Below are positions 36,934 through 47,489 of a DNA stretch of 64,000 nucleotides, piece by piece (the first letter of the stretch is position 1; every line of letters begins with the position of its first letter). The position numbers were made by a program, and so were the translations under genes. Source of the stretch: Halomonas denitrificans (GTDB taxonomy: Bacteria; Pseudomonadota; Gammaproteobacteria; Xanthomonadales; Wenzhouxiangellaceae); NCBI GenBank assembly GCA_019800895.1, contig JAHVKF010000001.1:62001-126000 (forward strand), given 5' to 3'. Under the pieces are notes generated by a model that saw only the letters and a list, made by a program, of their open reading frames with translations, was not told the DNA's origin and searched no databases.

Positions 36934-37023
36934 GGCGGAGAGGGAGGGATTCGAACCCTCGAACCGGGGTTACCGGTTAACGGTTTTCGAGACCGCCGCA
37001 TTCGACCACTCTGCCACCTCTCC
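36933..37023 (-). tRNA. tRNA-Ser (anticodon CGA)
   Basis: A 91-nt class II tRNA with encoded CCA. The acceptor stem GGAGAGG pairs with CCTCTCC. The anticodon arm GCGGT-CTCGAAA-ACCGT has a 7-nt loop with anticodon CGA, reading UCG. The long variable arm AACCGG-TAACC-CCGGTT is diagnostic of serine, and the T-arm is GAGGG-TTCGAAT-CCCTC. A -10 candidate TACAAT (37038-37033) lies just upstream. Confidence 0.97.
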
Positions 37024-37249
37024 GAAACTTGAATTGTAGTGATCAGATCGCTCTGATCGGCGGTCCGTTGGACCGCGAGACCGCCGCATGGACTGCGCAG
37101 CTCCGCTGCTTGCCCTCCGGGTGGCTTCAACCGCTTCGCGGTCTTCGCATCGAGCTCGCTGCGCTCGGTTCGACCACTCTGCCACCTCTCCGAAACTTGA
37201 CGTAGTGATCAGATCGCTCTGATCGGCGGTCCGTTGGACCGCGAGACCG
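37024..37249 (-). repeat. Duplicated tRNA-Ser upstream region
   Basis: The 60 bp upstream of the tRNA (37024-37083) recurs at 37192-37249 with only small changes. Each copy holds two perfect inverted repeats, GATCAGA-N4-TCTGATC and CGGTCC-GTT-GGACCG. The TACAAT -10 candidate of the real gene is altered to TACGTC in the copy, so the distal promoter is probably dead. Beyond 37250 I see only a TAGAAT -10-like element (37334-37339) before alaX. Confidence 0.85.
37076..37191 (-). pseudogene. Broken 5' half of tRNA-Ser
   Basis: The minus strand from 37191 begins with the first 23 nt of the tRNA-Ser gene, exactly. After a 79-nt insertion (37090-37168) it resumes with the next 14 nt up to the anticodon stem (37089-37076), then runs into the duplicated promoter region. 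The 3' half is missing, so no functional tRNA can form. Confidence 0.85.
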
Positions 37250-37368
37250 GCGAATTGGTGCGTTACCGATCAAGCTCGCCAGTATATCCGATCTGGAGTT
37301 TTCGGTACAGCCCCCTTCCTTGTTTTCCAGCCGTAGAATCCGTGCATCAACCCGCCACGGACCCGCCG

Positions 37369-38064
37369 ATGACCGACGCCCTGTTCGCCGATGACGCCTA
37401 CCTCACCCAGTGCACCGCCGTGGTCACCGAGGCCGGACCCGAGGGCGTGGTGCTGGATCGGACGGTGTTCTATCCACTCGGGGGCGGCCAACCCGGTGAC
37501 CGCGGGGTGCTGGAGTGGGGAGACACGCAGCTTCGGATCGTCGATACGCGAAGACGGCGTCCCGACGGCGCGATCCTCCACCTGCCGGACGAGCAGGTGC
37601 CCCTGCCCCCGGCCGATACGGAGGTCACCGCCCGCATCGACTGGGACCTGCGCTATCGGCACATGCGGATGCATACTTGCCTGCACCTGCTCGGTGCCGT
37701 GCTCAAGTACCCGGTCACGGGGGGAAACATCTCCGCCGACCGGAGCCGCCTTGATTTCGACCTGCCCGACGCGCCCGACAAGGACGCGATCACCGCCGAA
37801 CTCAACGCGTTGATCCGGGCCGGCCATCCGGTCGGCTCGCGCTGGATCGACGAGGAGGACCTCGATCCGGCGCTGATCCGAACGATGTCGGTGAAGCCGC
37901 CGTCGGGCGTCGGTCGCATCCGGCTGCTTGAGATACCCGGCGTGGACCTGCAGCCCTGCGGCGGCACGCACGTCCGCCGCACCGACGAGATCGGTTCGGC
38001 CACGGTGGTCAAGGTCGAGAAGAAGGGACGCCGTAATCGGCGCGTGCACGTCGTGCTCGACTGA
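37369..38064 (+). CDS. Alanyl-tRNA editing protein AlaX-like
   Basis: A free-standing editing domain that hydrolyses mischarged Ser- or Gly-tRNA-Ala. The 231-residue protein has the zinc-site motifs RMHTCLHLLGAV (HxxxH) and QPCGGTHVRRT (CxxxH), and the start TVFYPLGGGQPGDRG typical of AlaX and AlaRS editing domains. ATG 37369 is chosen because the longer frame runs into the tRNA repeat region. Seryl-tRNA relevance next to a tRNA-Ser gene is probably coincidental. Confidence 0.9.
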   Translation: MTDALFADDAYLTQCTAVVTEAGPEGVVLDRTVFYPLGGGQPGDRGVLEWGDTQLRIVDTRRRRPDGAILHLPDEQVPLPPADTEVTARIDWDLRYRHMRMHTCLHLLGAVLKYPVTGGNISADRSRLDFDLPDAPDKDAITAELNALIRAGHPVGSRWIDEEDLDPALIRTMSVKPPSGVGRIRLLEIPGVDLQPCGGTHVRRTDEIGSATVVKVEKKGRRNRRVHVVLD

Positions 38065-38087
38065 AGCCGGGGTCGGACGCCGGTGCC

Positions 38088-38648
38088 TCAGCCGGCTCGG
38101 CCGGGGTGCGTGGTCGAGAATTCGCCGATTTCCTCCCAGTACGCCAGCACCCGTCCCAACGTCCGGAAGGGTTGCGCGTCGATCCGCTCGCGGAAGGCCG
38201 CCCAGCTCAGGTAGCAGGCGAGCCGCAGGCCGTCGTCGTCGCCGGGATCGATGCCGTCGAAGCGGCGGTCGAGTTCGACGAGACTGCTCTCGACCCGGTC
38301 GCGCTGCCGCCCGAGATAGGGCACGTCGTCGGGCCGCAGGCCGTCGCGTTCGAGCAGGAACAGGTTGACCGTGCTGTCCAGGGCCGTGGTTGCCAACAGG
38401 TAGCGATCGAAGGCGGCGGGATCGGAAAGGAACGCGCCGCCCTGCCGCTCCCGGGTCCACCGCAGGATGCTCGACGAGTCGGTGAGCCGAAGGCCGTCGA
38501 CCTCGAGGAACGGGACGCGGCGGGTCGGCGACTGGCGCGCGCTGGCGGCGTAGTCGGTCTCGACGAAGTCGAACTCGAGACCCTGCTGGATCAGCGCGAC
38601 CCGGCAATGGCGGACATAGGGCGAGGTGTAGCTTCCGTAGAGTTTCAT
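38088..38648 (-). CDS. Glutathione S-transferase-like protein
   Basis: The 186-residue protein has a thioredoxin-like N-terminal domain (MKLYGSYTSPYVRHCRVAL, then RVPFLEVDGLRLTDSSSIL, the cis-Pro and gamma-glutamyl binding Ser). A short helical C-terminal domain follows. The substrate is unknown. It lies 61 bp downstream of the helicase gene on the same strand, with a small hairpin between them (38679-38696). Confidence 0.88.
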   Translation of the reverse strand: MKLYGSYTSPYVRHCRVALIQQGLEFDFVETDYAASARQSPTRRVPFLEVDGLRLTDSSSILRWTRERQGGAFLSDPAAFDRYLLATTALDSTVNLFLLERDGLRPDDVPYLGRQRDRVESSLVELDRRFDGIDPGDDDGLRLACYLSWAAFRERIDAQPFRTLGRVLAYWEEIGEFSTTHPGRAG

Positions 38649-38709
38649 CCCTGCTTCTCCGGTTCGACGACCGCTACCGGTCCGGACGCCCGGACCCCGA
38701 TAGCGGCGT

Positions 38710-40653
38710 TCACTTGGTCCGATGCTTCTTCTTCGACCCGCGGCTCGGCCGCTTCTTGCGGGATTCGAGCAGCGCCTTCCGCTCGGCGCGGGTCCGCGCC
38801 GGCCGCCGCGGCGGCTTGCCGCCGTCCTCGGTCCGGGACCGCCCCTTCGAACCTTCGCTGCGCCCGTCTTCCGGCCCGGATGCCGTGCCCGAGGACGGTG
38901 CGGCGCGGCGCGCCTGCGAGGTTCCCGGCGAGGTCTCTGCAGCGGGTCTCCCGGACCTCGACGACCCGTCCCGGCGTCGATCGCCTCCCCTTCGGTCCAG
39001 CGCGATGCGGAGAGCCTGGCCCGCCACGCGGACGGTACCGAGATGCTCGACCACTTGCGGATCGAGATCGGCGGGAAGATCGACGATGCTGAACGTCGGT
39101 TGGATGTCGATCCGGCCGATCCGGCTCGCGTCGAGCCCGGCCTCGTTCGCGATCGCACCGACGATGTTGCCCGGCTTGACCCCGTGCCGCGCCCCGACCT
39201 CGATCCGGTAGCCCACGAGGCCCTCGTCACGCGCCGGCTGTGCCGCCGGAGCGGGCCGTCCTCGTCGCGCGCCGGTGCGTTCCGGGCCACCGTCCGCCGG
39301 CGGTTCTTCGAAGCGGACCGATGGACGGTCGACGCCGAGTCGCGGCGCATCGCCGCGTGCGATCACCGCGAGCGCCGCGGCCAGGTCCTCGGGCGTCACG
39401 CCGAGGGCCTCGCGGGCCCGCGAGACGATCTCGCGTCCGGCTTCGAGGTCATCGCCCTCGAGCGCAGCCCGGATGCGCGCCTGGAAGCGCTCGGCCCGGC
39501 GGGCTTCGACATCGCCCACGGTCGGCAGGTCCATCGCCTCGATCGGCTGCCGCGTGGCCCGCTCGATCGCGCGCAGCATGCCGCGTTCGCGCGGCGCGGC
39601 GAACAGGATGGCCTCGCCGGACCGCCCGGCCCGGCCGGTCCGGCCGATCCGGTGCACGTAGGCTTCCGTGTCGTAGGGGATGTCGTAGTTGACCACGTGG
39701 CTGATCCGCTCCACGTCGAGCCCGCGGGCCGCCACGTCGGTGGCCGCGAGGATGTCGATCTCGCCCCGCTTCAGCCGTTCGACGATCCGTTCGCGCTGCT
39801 GCTGGGGCACGTCGCCGTTCAGCGCCGCCGCGGCGAAGCCGCGCGCCTCGAGGCGCTGGGCGAGCTGCTCGGTCGCGACCCGGGTCCGCGCGAACACGAT
39901 CATCGCATCGAAGGTCTCGACCTCGAGGATGCGGGTCAGCGCGTCGAGCTTGTGCACGCCGCTGACGACCCAGTAGCGCTGCCGGATATTGGCCGCCGTG
40001 GTCGTGCTCGCGCGGATCGTGATGTGCTCGGCATCGCTCATGTGGCGCTCGGCGATCCGGCGGATCGCGTCGGGCATGGTTGCCGAGAACAGTGCCTTCT
40101 GGCAGCTGGCCGGGATCCGTTCCATGACGTCGCGGACGTCGTCGATGAACCCCATCCGCAGCATCTCGTCGGCTTCGTCGAGGACCAGGGTCTGCAGCTG
40201 ATCGATCTGCAGCGTGCCCTTGCCCAGGTGATCCATGATCCGCCCGGGGGTACCGACCACGACATCGGCGCCCCGGCGCAGGCCCTTGAGCTGCGGCGCA
40301 TAGGCCTGGCCGCCGTAGATCGGCAGGACGTGGAAGCCCGCCAGGCCGCGCGCATAGCTCTGGAAGGCCTCGGCCACCTGGATCGCCAGTTCCCGGGTCG
40401 GCGCCAGGACCAGCGCCGACGGACGGGACGACGCGGCGTCCAGCCGGGCCAGGATCGGCAGGGCGAACGCGGCGGTCTTGCCGGTCCCCGTCTGGGCCTG
40501 ACCCAGCACGTCGCGGCCGGCCAGCAGGGCGGGGATCGTTGCCGCCTGGATCGGCGATGGCGCTTCGTAGCCCAGCTCGGCCAGGGTGGTCAGCAAGGGC
40601 GCGGGAAGCCCCAGGTCGTCGAAGCCCGGATCGGCTGCGTCGGAATCGGACAT
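38710..40653 (-). CDS. deaD: DEAD-box ATP-dependent RNA helicase (DeaD/CsdA-like)
   Basis: An RNA helicase for ribosome assembly and cold or structured RNA. The 647-residue protein has the Q motif and motif I AQTGTGKT, motif II DEAD, motif III SAT, and motif VI HRIGRTGRAG. A DbpA-like RNA-binding domain (about 485-560, YRIEVGARHGVKPGNIVGAIA) follows. A long basic Arg/Lys/Gly tail ends in RGSKKKHRTK. ATG 40653 starts the family N-terminus. It is divergent from liuB across 132 bp. Confidence 0.96.
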   Translation of the reverse strand: MSDSDAADPGFDDLGLPAPLLTTLAELGYEAPSPIQAATIPALLAGRDVLGQAQTGTGKTAAFALPILARLDAASSRPSALVLAPTRELAIQVAEAFQSYARGLAGFHVLPIYGGQAYAPQLKGLRRGADVVVGTPGRIMDHLGKGTLQIDQLQTLVLDEADEMLRMGFIDDVRDVMERIPASCQKALFSATMPDAIRRIAERHMSDAEHITIRASTTTAANIRQRYWVVSGVHKLDALTRILEVETFDAMIVFARTRVATEQLAQRLEARGFAAAALNGDVPQQQRERIVERLKRGEIDILAATDVAARGLDVERISHVVNYDIPYDTEAYVHRIGRTGRAGRSGEAILFAAPRERGMLRAIERATRQPIEAMDLPTVGDVEARRAERFQARIRAALEGDDLEAGREIVSRAREALGVTPEDLAAALAVIARGDAPRLGVDRPSVRFEEPPADGGPERTGARRGRPAPAAQPARDEGLVGYRIEVGARHGVKPGNIVGAIANEAGLDASRIGRIDIQPTFSIVDLPADLDPQVVEHLGTVRVAGQALRIALDRRGGDRRRDGSSRSGRPAAETSPGTSQARRAAPSSGTASGPEDGRSEGSKGRSRTEDGGKPPRRPARTRAERKALLESRKKRPSRGSKKKHRTK

Positions 40654-40785
40654 GCGGGAATCCACTGCGGAATTGCCAATGATAGCGGCTGTCGACGTCC
40701 TGCCGTCCAAGCCGCCCGGAATCGAAGGCGATCGAGCGGGTAAACTAGCGCGTTGTTCGCGTGTCCACTCCAAGGCAAGGAAAAC

Positions 40786-42393
40786 ATGCCCCGTATCGAA
40801 TCGCAGGTCAATCGCAAGGACCCGGAGTTCGTCAGCCGGGCCGAGCATCATCGGGCACTGGCCGCCGACCTGCGCGAGCGGTTGGAACGCACCGCCCTCG
40901 GCGGCCCCGAACGCTCCCGTGAAAAGCACGTCGCACGCGGCAAGCTGCTGCCACGGGAACGCGTCCGGACCCTGCTCGACCCGGGCAGCCCCTTTCTCGA
41001 GGTTTCACCGATGGCGGCCAACGGTCTGTACGACGATGCGGCACCGGCCGCGGGCGTGGTCGCGGGCATCGGCCGCATCCGTGGAACGGAATGCATGGTC
41101 GTGGCCAACGACGCGACGGTCAAGGGCGGCACCTACTACCCGATGACGGTCAAGAAGCACCTGCGCGCGCAGGAAATCGCGCTGGAGAATGACCTGCCCT
41201 GCATCTACCTCGTCGATTCCGGCGGCGCCTTCCTGCCCCTGCAGGACGAAGTGTTTCCCGACAAGGAGCACTTCGGCCGGATCTTCTACAACCAGGCCCG
41301 GCTCTCGGCGGCCAACATCCCCCAGATCGCGGTCGTGATGGGCTCCTGCACGGCCGGTGGTGCCTATGTGCCCGCGATGTGCGACGAGGCGATCATCGTC
41401 CGGGAACAGGGCACGATCTTTCTCGGCGGGCCGCCGCTGGTCAAGGCGGCCACGGGCGAAGAGGTCGACGCCGAGACGCTCGGCGGCGCCGACGTCCACA
41501 CCCGCCTGTCGGGCGTCGCCGATCATTTCGCCGAGAACGACACCCACGCGCTGGCCATGGCCCGGGACATCGTCGGCCACCTGAATCGGAAGCCGCCTGC
41601 CGCTCCGGCCCGGCGCGAAATCGAGGCGCCCGCCTACCCGGCCGACGACCTGTACGGCATCCTGCCCACCGATACCCGCTATCCCTTCGAGGTCCGGGAG
41701 ATCATCGCCCGACTGGTCGACGGCTCCGAGTTCGGCGAGTTCAAGGCGCGCTACGGCACCACCCTGGTCTGCGGCTTCGCGCACATCCACGGCATGCCGG
41801 TCGGCATCGTGGCCAACAACGGCATCCTGTTTTCCGAGTCGGCCCTGAAGGGCGCGCACTTCATCGAACTCTGCAACCAGCGCGACATCCCGCTGGTCTT
41901 CCTCCAGAACATCACCGGTTTCATGGTCGGAAAGAAGTACGAGCAGTCCGGTATCGCTCGCGACGGGGCCAAGATGGTCACGGCTGTGGCGTGCTCGCAT
42001 GTACCGAAGTTCACGGTGATCATCGGCGGCTCCTTCGGCGCCGGCAACTACGCAATGTGCGGACGGGCCTACGGCGCACGCTTCCTCTGGACCTGGCCGA
42101 ACGCCCGGATCTCGGTCATGGGCGGCGAACAGGCCGCCAGCGTCCTGGCCACGGTGAAGCGCGACGGTCTCGAGCGCGCCGGAAAGGACTGGAGCGACGC
42201 CGAAGAGGAGGAGTTCAAGGCGCCGATCCGGGACCAGTACGAGCACCAGGGCCACCCCTACTACGCCACGGCGCGCCTCTGGGACGACGGGGTGATCGAC
42301 CCGGCCGATACCCGGCGAGTCCTCGGCCTGGCGATCGCCGCATCGCTCAACGCGCCGATCGAGAAGGGACGCTTCGGCGTCTTCCGGATGTAG
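40786..42393 (+). CDS. liuB: Methylcrotonyl-CoA carboxylase beta subunit
   Basis: The carboxyltransferase half of the leucine-degradation carboxylase. The 535-residue protein has [27 protein letters not shown] and the C-terminal oxyanion block [16 protein letters not shown], a strong match to MCC beta. ATG 40786 has AAGGA upstream, and TAAACT (40741-40746) is a possible -10. It leads the liuB-C-D-E order known from Pseudomonas. Confidence 0.96.
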   Translation: MPRIESQVNRKDPEFVSRAEHHRALAADLRERLERTALGGPERSREKHVARGKLLPRERVRTLLDPGSPFLEVSPMAANGLYDDAAPAAGVVAGIGRIRGTECMVVANDATVKGGTYYPMTVKKHLRAQEIALENDLPCIYLVDSGGAFLPLQDEVFPDKEHFGRIFYNQARLSAANIPQIAVVMGSCTAGGAYVPAMCDEAIIVREQGTIFLGGPPLVKAATGEEVDAETLGGADVHTRLSGVADHFAENDTHALAMARDIVGHLNRKPPAAPARREIEAPAYPADDLYGILPTDTRYPFEVREIIARLVDGSEFGEFKARYGTTLVCGFAHIHGMPVGIVANNGILFSESALKGAHFIELCNQRDIPLVFLQNITGFMVGKKYEQSGIARDGAKMVTAVACSHVPKFTVIIGGSFGAGNYAMCGRAYGARFLWTWPNARISVMGGEQAASVLATVKRDGLERAGKDWSDAEEEEFKAPIRDQYEHQGHPYYATARLWDDGVIDPADTRRVLGLAIAASLNAPIEKGRFGVFRM

Positions 42394-42401
42394 GGGATAC
42401 C

Positions 42402-43199
42402 ATGCTGAACTTCGCCATCGAAGACCATGGGGTCGCCACGCTGACGCTCGATCGACCCGACGTCCACAACGCCTTCAATGCCGAACTGATCGCCGCGCTG
42501 ACGCAACACTTCGAACGCCTGGCCGAAACGCCACCCCGGGTGCTGGTCCTGGCCGGCGCCGGACGGTCCTTTTCCGCCGGGGCGGACCTCACCTGGATGC
42601 GCGGCATGGCCGAAGCCGGCGAAGAAGAGAACCGCGCCGACGCCGAGCGCCTGGCCGCCATGTTCCGGGCGCTCGACGCCCTGCCCTGCCCGGTAATCGC
42701 CCGCGTCCACGGACCGGCCTTCGGCGGCGGCGTGGGCCTCGTGGCCTGCTGCGACATGGCCATTGCGGCCGCCGACGCCCGCTTCGGTCTGACCGAGGTG
42801 CGCCTGGGGCTGATCCCGGCGACCATCGCGCCCTTCGTGCTGGCCCGGATCGGAACGACGGCGGCCCGCCGCTACTTCCTCACCGGGGAACGCTTCGACG
42901 CGACCGAAGCGCTTCGCATCGGCCTGATCGACGAAGTGGTCGACGCCGACCGGCTCGACGACGCACTCGCGGAACGCATCGATGCGCTCCTGGCCTCCGG
43001 CCCCAGGGCCATTGCCGAGTGCAAGGCGCTGATCCAGCGCGTGGCCGACTTCGAGGGCGGCCTGCAGGAGCTCGATGCGATCACCGCCGAGTGGATCGCA
43101 CGAATTCGCGTCTCGGAGGAAGGCCAGACCGGCCTCCGAGCCTTTCTCGACAAGCAGCGGCCGGACTGGAGCCGGCGCGACCGGACCCCCGAGCCCTGA
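42402..43199 (+). CDS. liuC: Methylglutaconyl-CoA hydratase
   Basis: A crotonase-family enzyme converting 3-methylglutaconyl-CoA to HMG-CoA. The 265-residue protein has the oxyanion-hole motifs SFSAGADLTWMRGMAE and GPAFGGGVGLVACCD, and a catalytic Glu in GLTEVRLGLIPA. The specific role is inferred from its place between the two carboxylase subunits. It starts 9 bp after liuB and ends 1 bp before liuD. Confidence 0.92.
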   Translation: MLNFAIEDHGVATLTLDRPDVHNAFNAELIAALTQHFERLAETPPRVLVLAGAGRSFSAGADLTWMRGMAEAGEEENRADAERLAAMFRALDALPCPVIARVHGPAFGGGVGLVACCDMAIAAADARFGLTEVRLGLIPATIAPFVLARIGTTAARRYFLTGERFDATEALRIGLIDEVVDADRLDDALAERIDALLASGPRAIAECKALIQRVADFEGGLQELDAITAEWIARIRVSEEGQTGLRAFLDKQRPDWSRRDRTPEP

Positions 43200-43200
43200 C

Positions 43201-45192
<1,992 letters not shown>

Positions 45193-45286
45193 GCGGCGGC
45201 TCGGGCGGCCTGCGGAGCGGACCGGCGGCCGGGAGCGAACCTGTAGAATGGCGGGCTGTTGAACGCGCAACCGGGACGTCCTCCAG

Positions 45287-46192
45287 ATGGCTGCAGATTC
45301 GGTCAAGATCGTTGAAGTCGGGCCGCGAGACGGGCTGCAGGACGAATCCCGCTACGTGCCGGTCGAGACCAAGCTGAAACTGATTCACAGACTGGCCGAC
45401 TGCGGGATCCCCGTGGTCGAGGCAACCAGCTTCGTGCATCCGCGCTGGGTGCCGCAGCTGGCCGACGCGGACGAACTGATGGCCGGCCTCCAGCGTCGGG
45501 AAGGCGCTCGCTACCCCGTCCTCGTTCCGAACGAAAAAGGCTACGACCGCGCCCGTGCAGCCGGCGCCGACGAGGTCGCGGTGTTCTCGGCCGCCTCGGA
45601 AGCCTTCAATCAGCGCAACATCAACTGCAGCATCGACGAATCGTTCGAGCGCTTTCGACCGGTGCTCGAGCGGGCCCGCGCCGATGGCGTGCGCGTTCGC
45701 GGCTACATCTCCTGCGTGCTGGGCTGCCCCTACCAGGGCGAGGTTCCCATCTCCGATGTCGTTCGAGTCGCCGAGGCACTGATCGAAGCCGGCTGCGTCG
45801 AAATCTCGCTCGGCGACACGATCGGCGTGGGCACGGCGGGAAAGGCGCGTACGATGCTGAAGGCCGTGCTCGGATCGGTGCCGGCAGAGAAGCTCGCGGT
45901 GCACTACCACGACACCTACGGGCAGGCGATCGCCAACATCCTGGTCTCGCTGGAGCTCGGCCTGCGCACCGTGGATTCCTCGGTGGCCGGCATCGGCGGC
46001 TGCCCCTACGCTCGAGGCGCCACCGGCAACGTGGCCACCGAGGACGTGGTCTACCTGATCGAGGGCCTCGGCCTGGAAACGGGTGTCGACCTGGATGCGC
46101 TGGCCGGTGTCGGTCGCTGGATCGCCGGCACGCTGGGTCGCCAGGGCAGCCGAGCGGGCACCGCGATCTACAACAAGAACAATTCCGATTGA
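45287..46192 (+). CDS. liuE: Hydroxymethylglutaryl-CoA lyase
   Basis: Cleaves HMG-CoA to acetoacetate and acetyl-CoA, the last step of leucine degradation. The 301-residue protein has EVGPRDGLQDE at the start of the DRE-TIM barrel, the metal-binding HYHDTYGQ and the signature cysteine in GIGGCPYARGATGN. It lies 94 bp after liuD. TAGAAT (45244-45249) is a -10-like element in the gap. Confidence 0.96.
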   Translation: MAADSVKIVEVGPRDGLQDESRYVPVETKLKLIHRLADCGIPVVEATSFVHPRWVPQLADADELMAGLQRREGARYPVLVPNEKGYDRARAAGADEVAVFSAASEAFNQRNINCSIDESFERFRPVLERARADGVRVRGYISCVLGCPYQGEVPISDVVRVAEALIEAGCVEISLGDTIGVGTAGKARTMLKAVLGSVPAEKLAVHYHDTYGQAIANILVSLELGLRTVDSSVAGIGGCPYARGATGNVATEDVVYLIEGLGLETGVDLDALAGVGRWIAGTLGRQGSRAGTAIYNKNNSD

Positions 46193-46226
46193 CCCATACA
46201 ATTCATACAGTTGAGGAGAGTTCCTG

Positions 46227-46997
46227 ATGAAGTTTGAAGGCATCCGCGCGATCATCACCGGCGGCGTGTCCGGGCTGGGCTTCGGCGTTGCCGAACACTT
46301 CGTGGCCCACGGCGCGAAGGTCGCCCTGTTCGACGTCAACGAAGACGCTGCCGGCGACGCGCTCCGGACGCTCGGCGCGGACCGCGCGAGCTTCCGCAAG
46401 GTCGACGTCACGGACGAAGACGCGGTCGCCTCGGCCGTGACCGGAGCAGCCGACGAGATGGGCGGCCTGAACGTCACGGTCAACTGCGCCGGCATCCTCG
46501 GCGCCGGCCGCGTACTGGGACGCGAAGCCCCGATGCCGCTGGAACGGTTCCGGTCCACGGTCATGGTCAACCTGGTCGGCAGCTTCAACGTCGCCAAGGC
46601 CAGCGCCGATCGGATGCAGAAGAACGACCCGAACGAGGACGGCGAGCGCGGCGTGATCATCAATACGGCTTCCGTGGCGGCCTGGGAAGGCCAGATCGGC
46701 CAGGCGGCCTACTCGGCCTCCAAGGGTGGCGTGGTCGGCATGACCCTGCCGATGGCCAGGGAATTCACCCGCTTCGGCATCCGCGTGATGACGATCGCGC
46801 CGGGCGTGTTCCATACCCCGATGGTCGACACCATGCCCGAGGAGGTCCAGCAGGCGCTGGCCGACTCGGTGCCGTTCCCGAAGCGGCTCGGCAAGACCGA
46901 GGAATTCGCCTCGCTGTGCCGGACGATCGTCGAGAACGCCTACTTCAACGGCTCGGCGATCCGCCTCGACGGCGCGATCCGCCTGGAGCCGAAGTAA
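46227..46997 (+). CDS. Short-chain 3-hydroxyacyl-CoA dehydrogenase (HSD17B10-like)
   Basis: An NAD-dependent short-chain dehydrogenase of 256 residues. It has TGGVSGLGFGVAEH as nucleotide site, NCAGILGAGR, catalytic Ser in NTASVAAWEGQ and YSASKGGVVGM (Tyr and Lys). The AWEGQIGQAAYSASKGG pattern is that of human HSD17B10-type enzymes, which oxidise 2-methyl-3-hydroxybutyryl-CoA in isoleucine breakdown. That fits its place after liuE (34 bp). GAGGAGAG precedes the ATG. Confidence 0.9.
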   Translation: MKFEGIRAIITGGVSGLGFGVAEHFVAHGAKVALFDVNEDAAGDALRTLGADRASFRKVDVTDEDAVASAVTGAADEMGGLNVTVNCAGILGAGRVLGREAPMPLERFRSTVMVNLVGSFNVAKASADRMQKNDPNEDGERGVIINTASVAAWEGQIGQAAYSASKGGVVGMTLPMAREFTRFGIRVMTIAPGVFHTPMVDTMPEEVQQALADSVPFPKRLGKTEEFASLCRTIVENAYFNGSAIRLDGAIRLEPK

Positions 46998-47401
46998 TGG
47001 ATACGTTTTCCGAAATCGCGGAGCACGTGGAAACCCACTTCAACGTGGTGCACAAGGAGAAGTTCGTGCTGGGCCTCGAGGTTCCCGTGTCGGAATCCCG
47101 CCGGCAGAGCGTGTTCCTGGCCGAGCTCAAGGACGACGACGATCGGCGGATCCTGCGCCTCGAAACCACCGTCTGCCCGCTCGGCGAACAGGATCCGGTC
47201 AAGGTGCTGCGCGTCAACCTGCTGCTTCGCGGCGGCTACCTGGCGATCGGCGACATGGAGGGCGTGCCCTTCCTGAAGCTGTGCGACAACCTGCAGGTCC
47301 GTCACCTCTCCGCGGCCGCGCTGAGCGATCGCATCAAGCGCCTGGCCAAGCTCGGTGACGAGATGGAGGAAACGCTGACCCACGGTCACGATTACTTCTG
47401 A
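46997..47401 (+). CDS. Small conserved-looking protein of unknown function
   Basis: A 134-residue acidic soluble protein whose ATG shares one base with the preceding stop (TAATG), showing tight coupling to the dehydrogenase. The sequence alternates strands and helices (EKFVLGLEVPVSESRRQ, LRVNLLLRGGYLAIGD, IKRLAKLGDEMEETL). It loosely recalls YbjN or secretion-chaperone-like small proteins. No catalytic motif is visible. Its function is not known. Confidence 0.75.
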   Translation: MDTFSEIAEHVETHFNVVHKEKFVLGLEVPVSESRRQSVFLAELKDDDDRRILRLETTVCPLGEQDPVKVLRVNLLLRGGYLAIGDMEGVPFLKLCDNLQVRHLSAAALSDRIKRLAKLGDEMEETLTHGHDYF

Positions 47402-47489
47402 ACGACCGGCCTGCGCTAGGCTTCATCGCCATCGAACCCGAAACCCACGAACCATCGTGCCGATGCGAAGGCATGGAAGGGAGTAACCC

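Noticed and set aside
36301-36950. CRISPR array
   Set aside because: The units are 139-141 bp with nearly no variable spacer, and they contain terminators and tRNA tails. No cas gene is present.
36301-37023. Genomic island inserted at the tRNA-Ser gene
   Set aside because: Tail copies look like att scars, but no integrase, transposase or foreign cargo lies on either side; flanking genes look ordinary.
36278-37185. Short open frames with repeated peptide sequence across the tRNA repeat region, on both strands
   Set aside because: They arise from translating the tandem tRNA-tail repeats and the tRNA itself. The frames share identical blocks only because the DNA is repeated.
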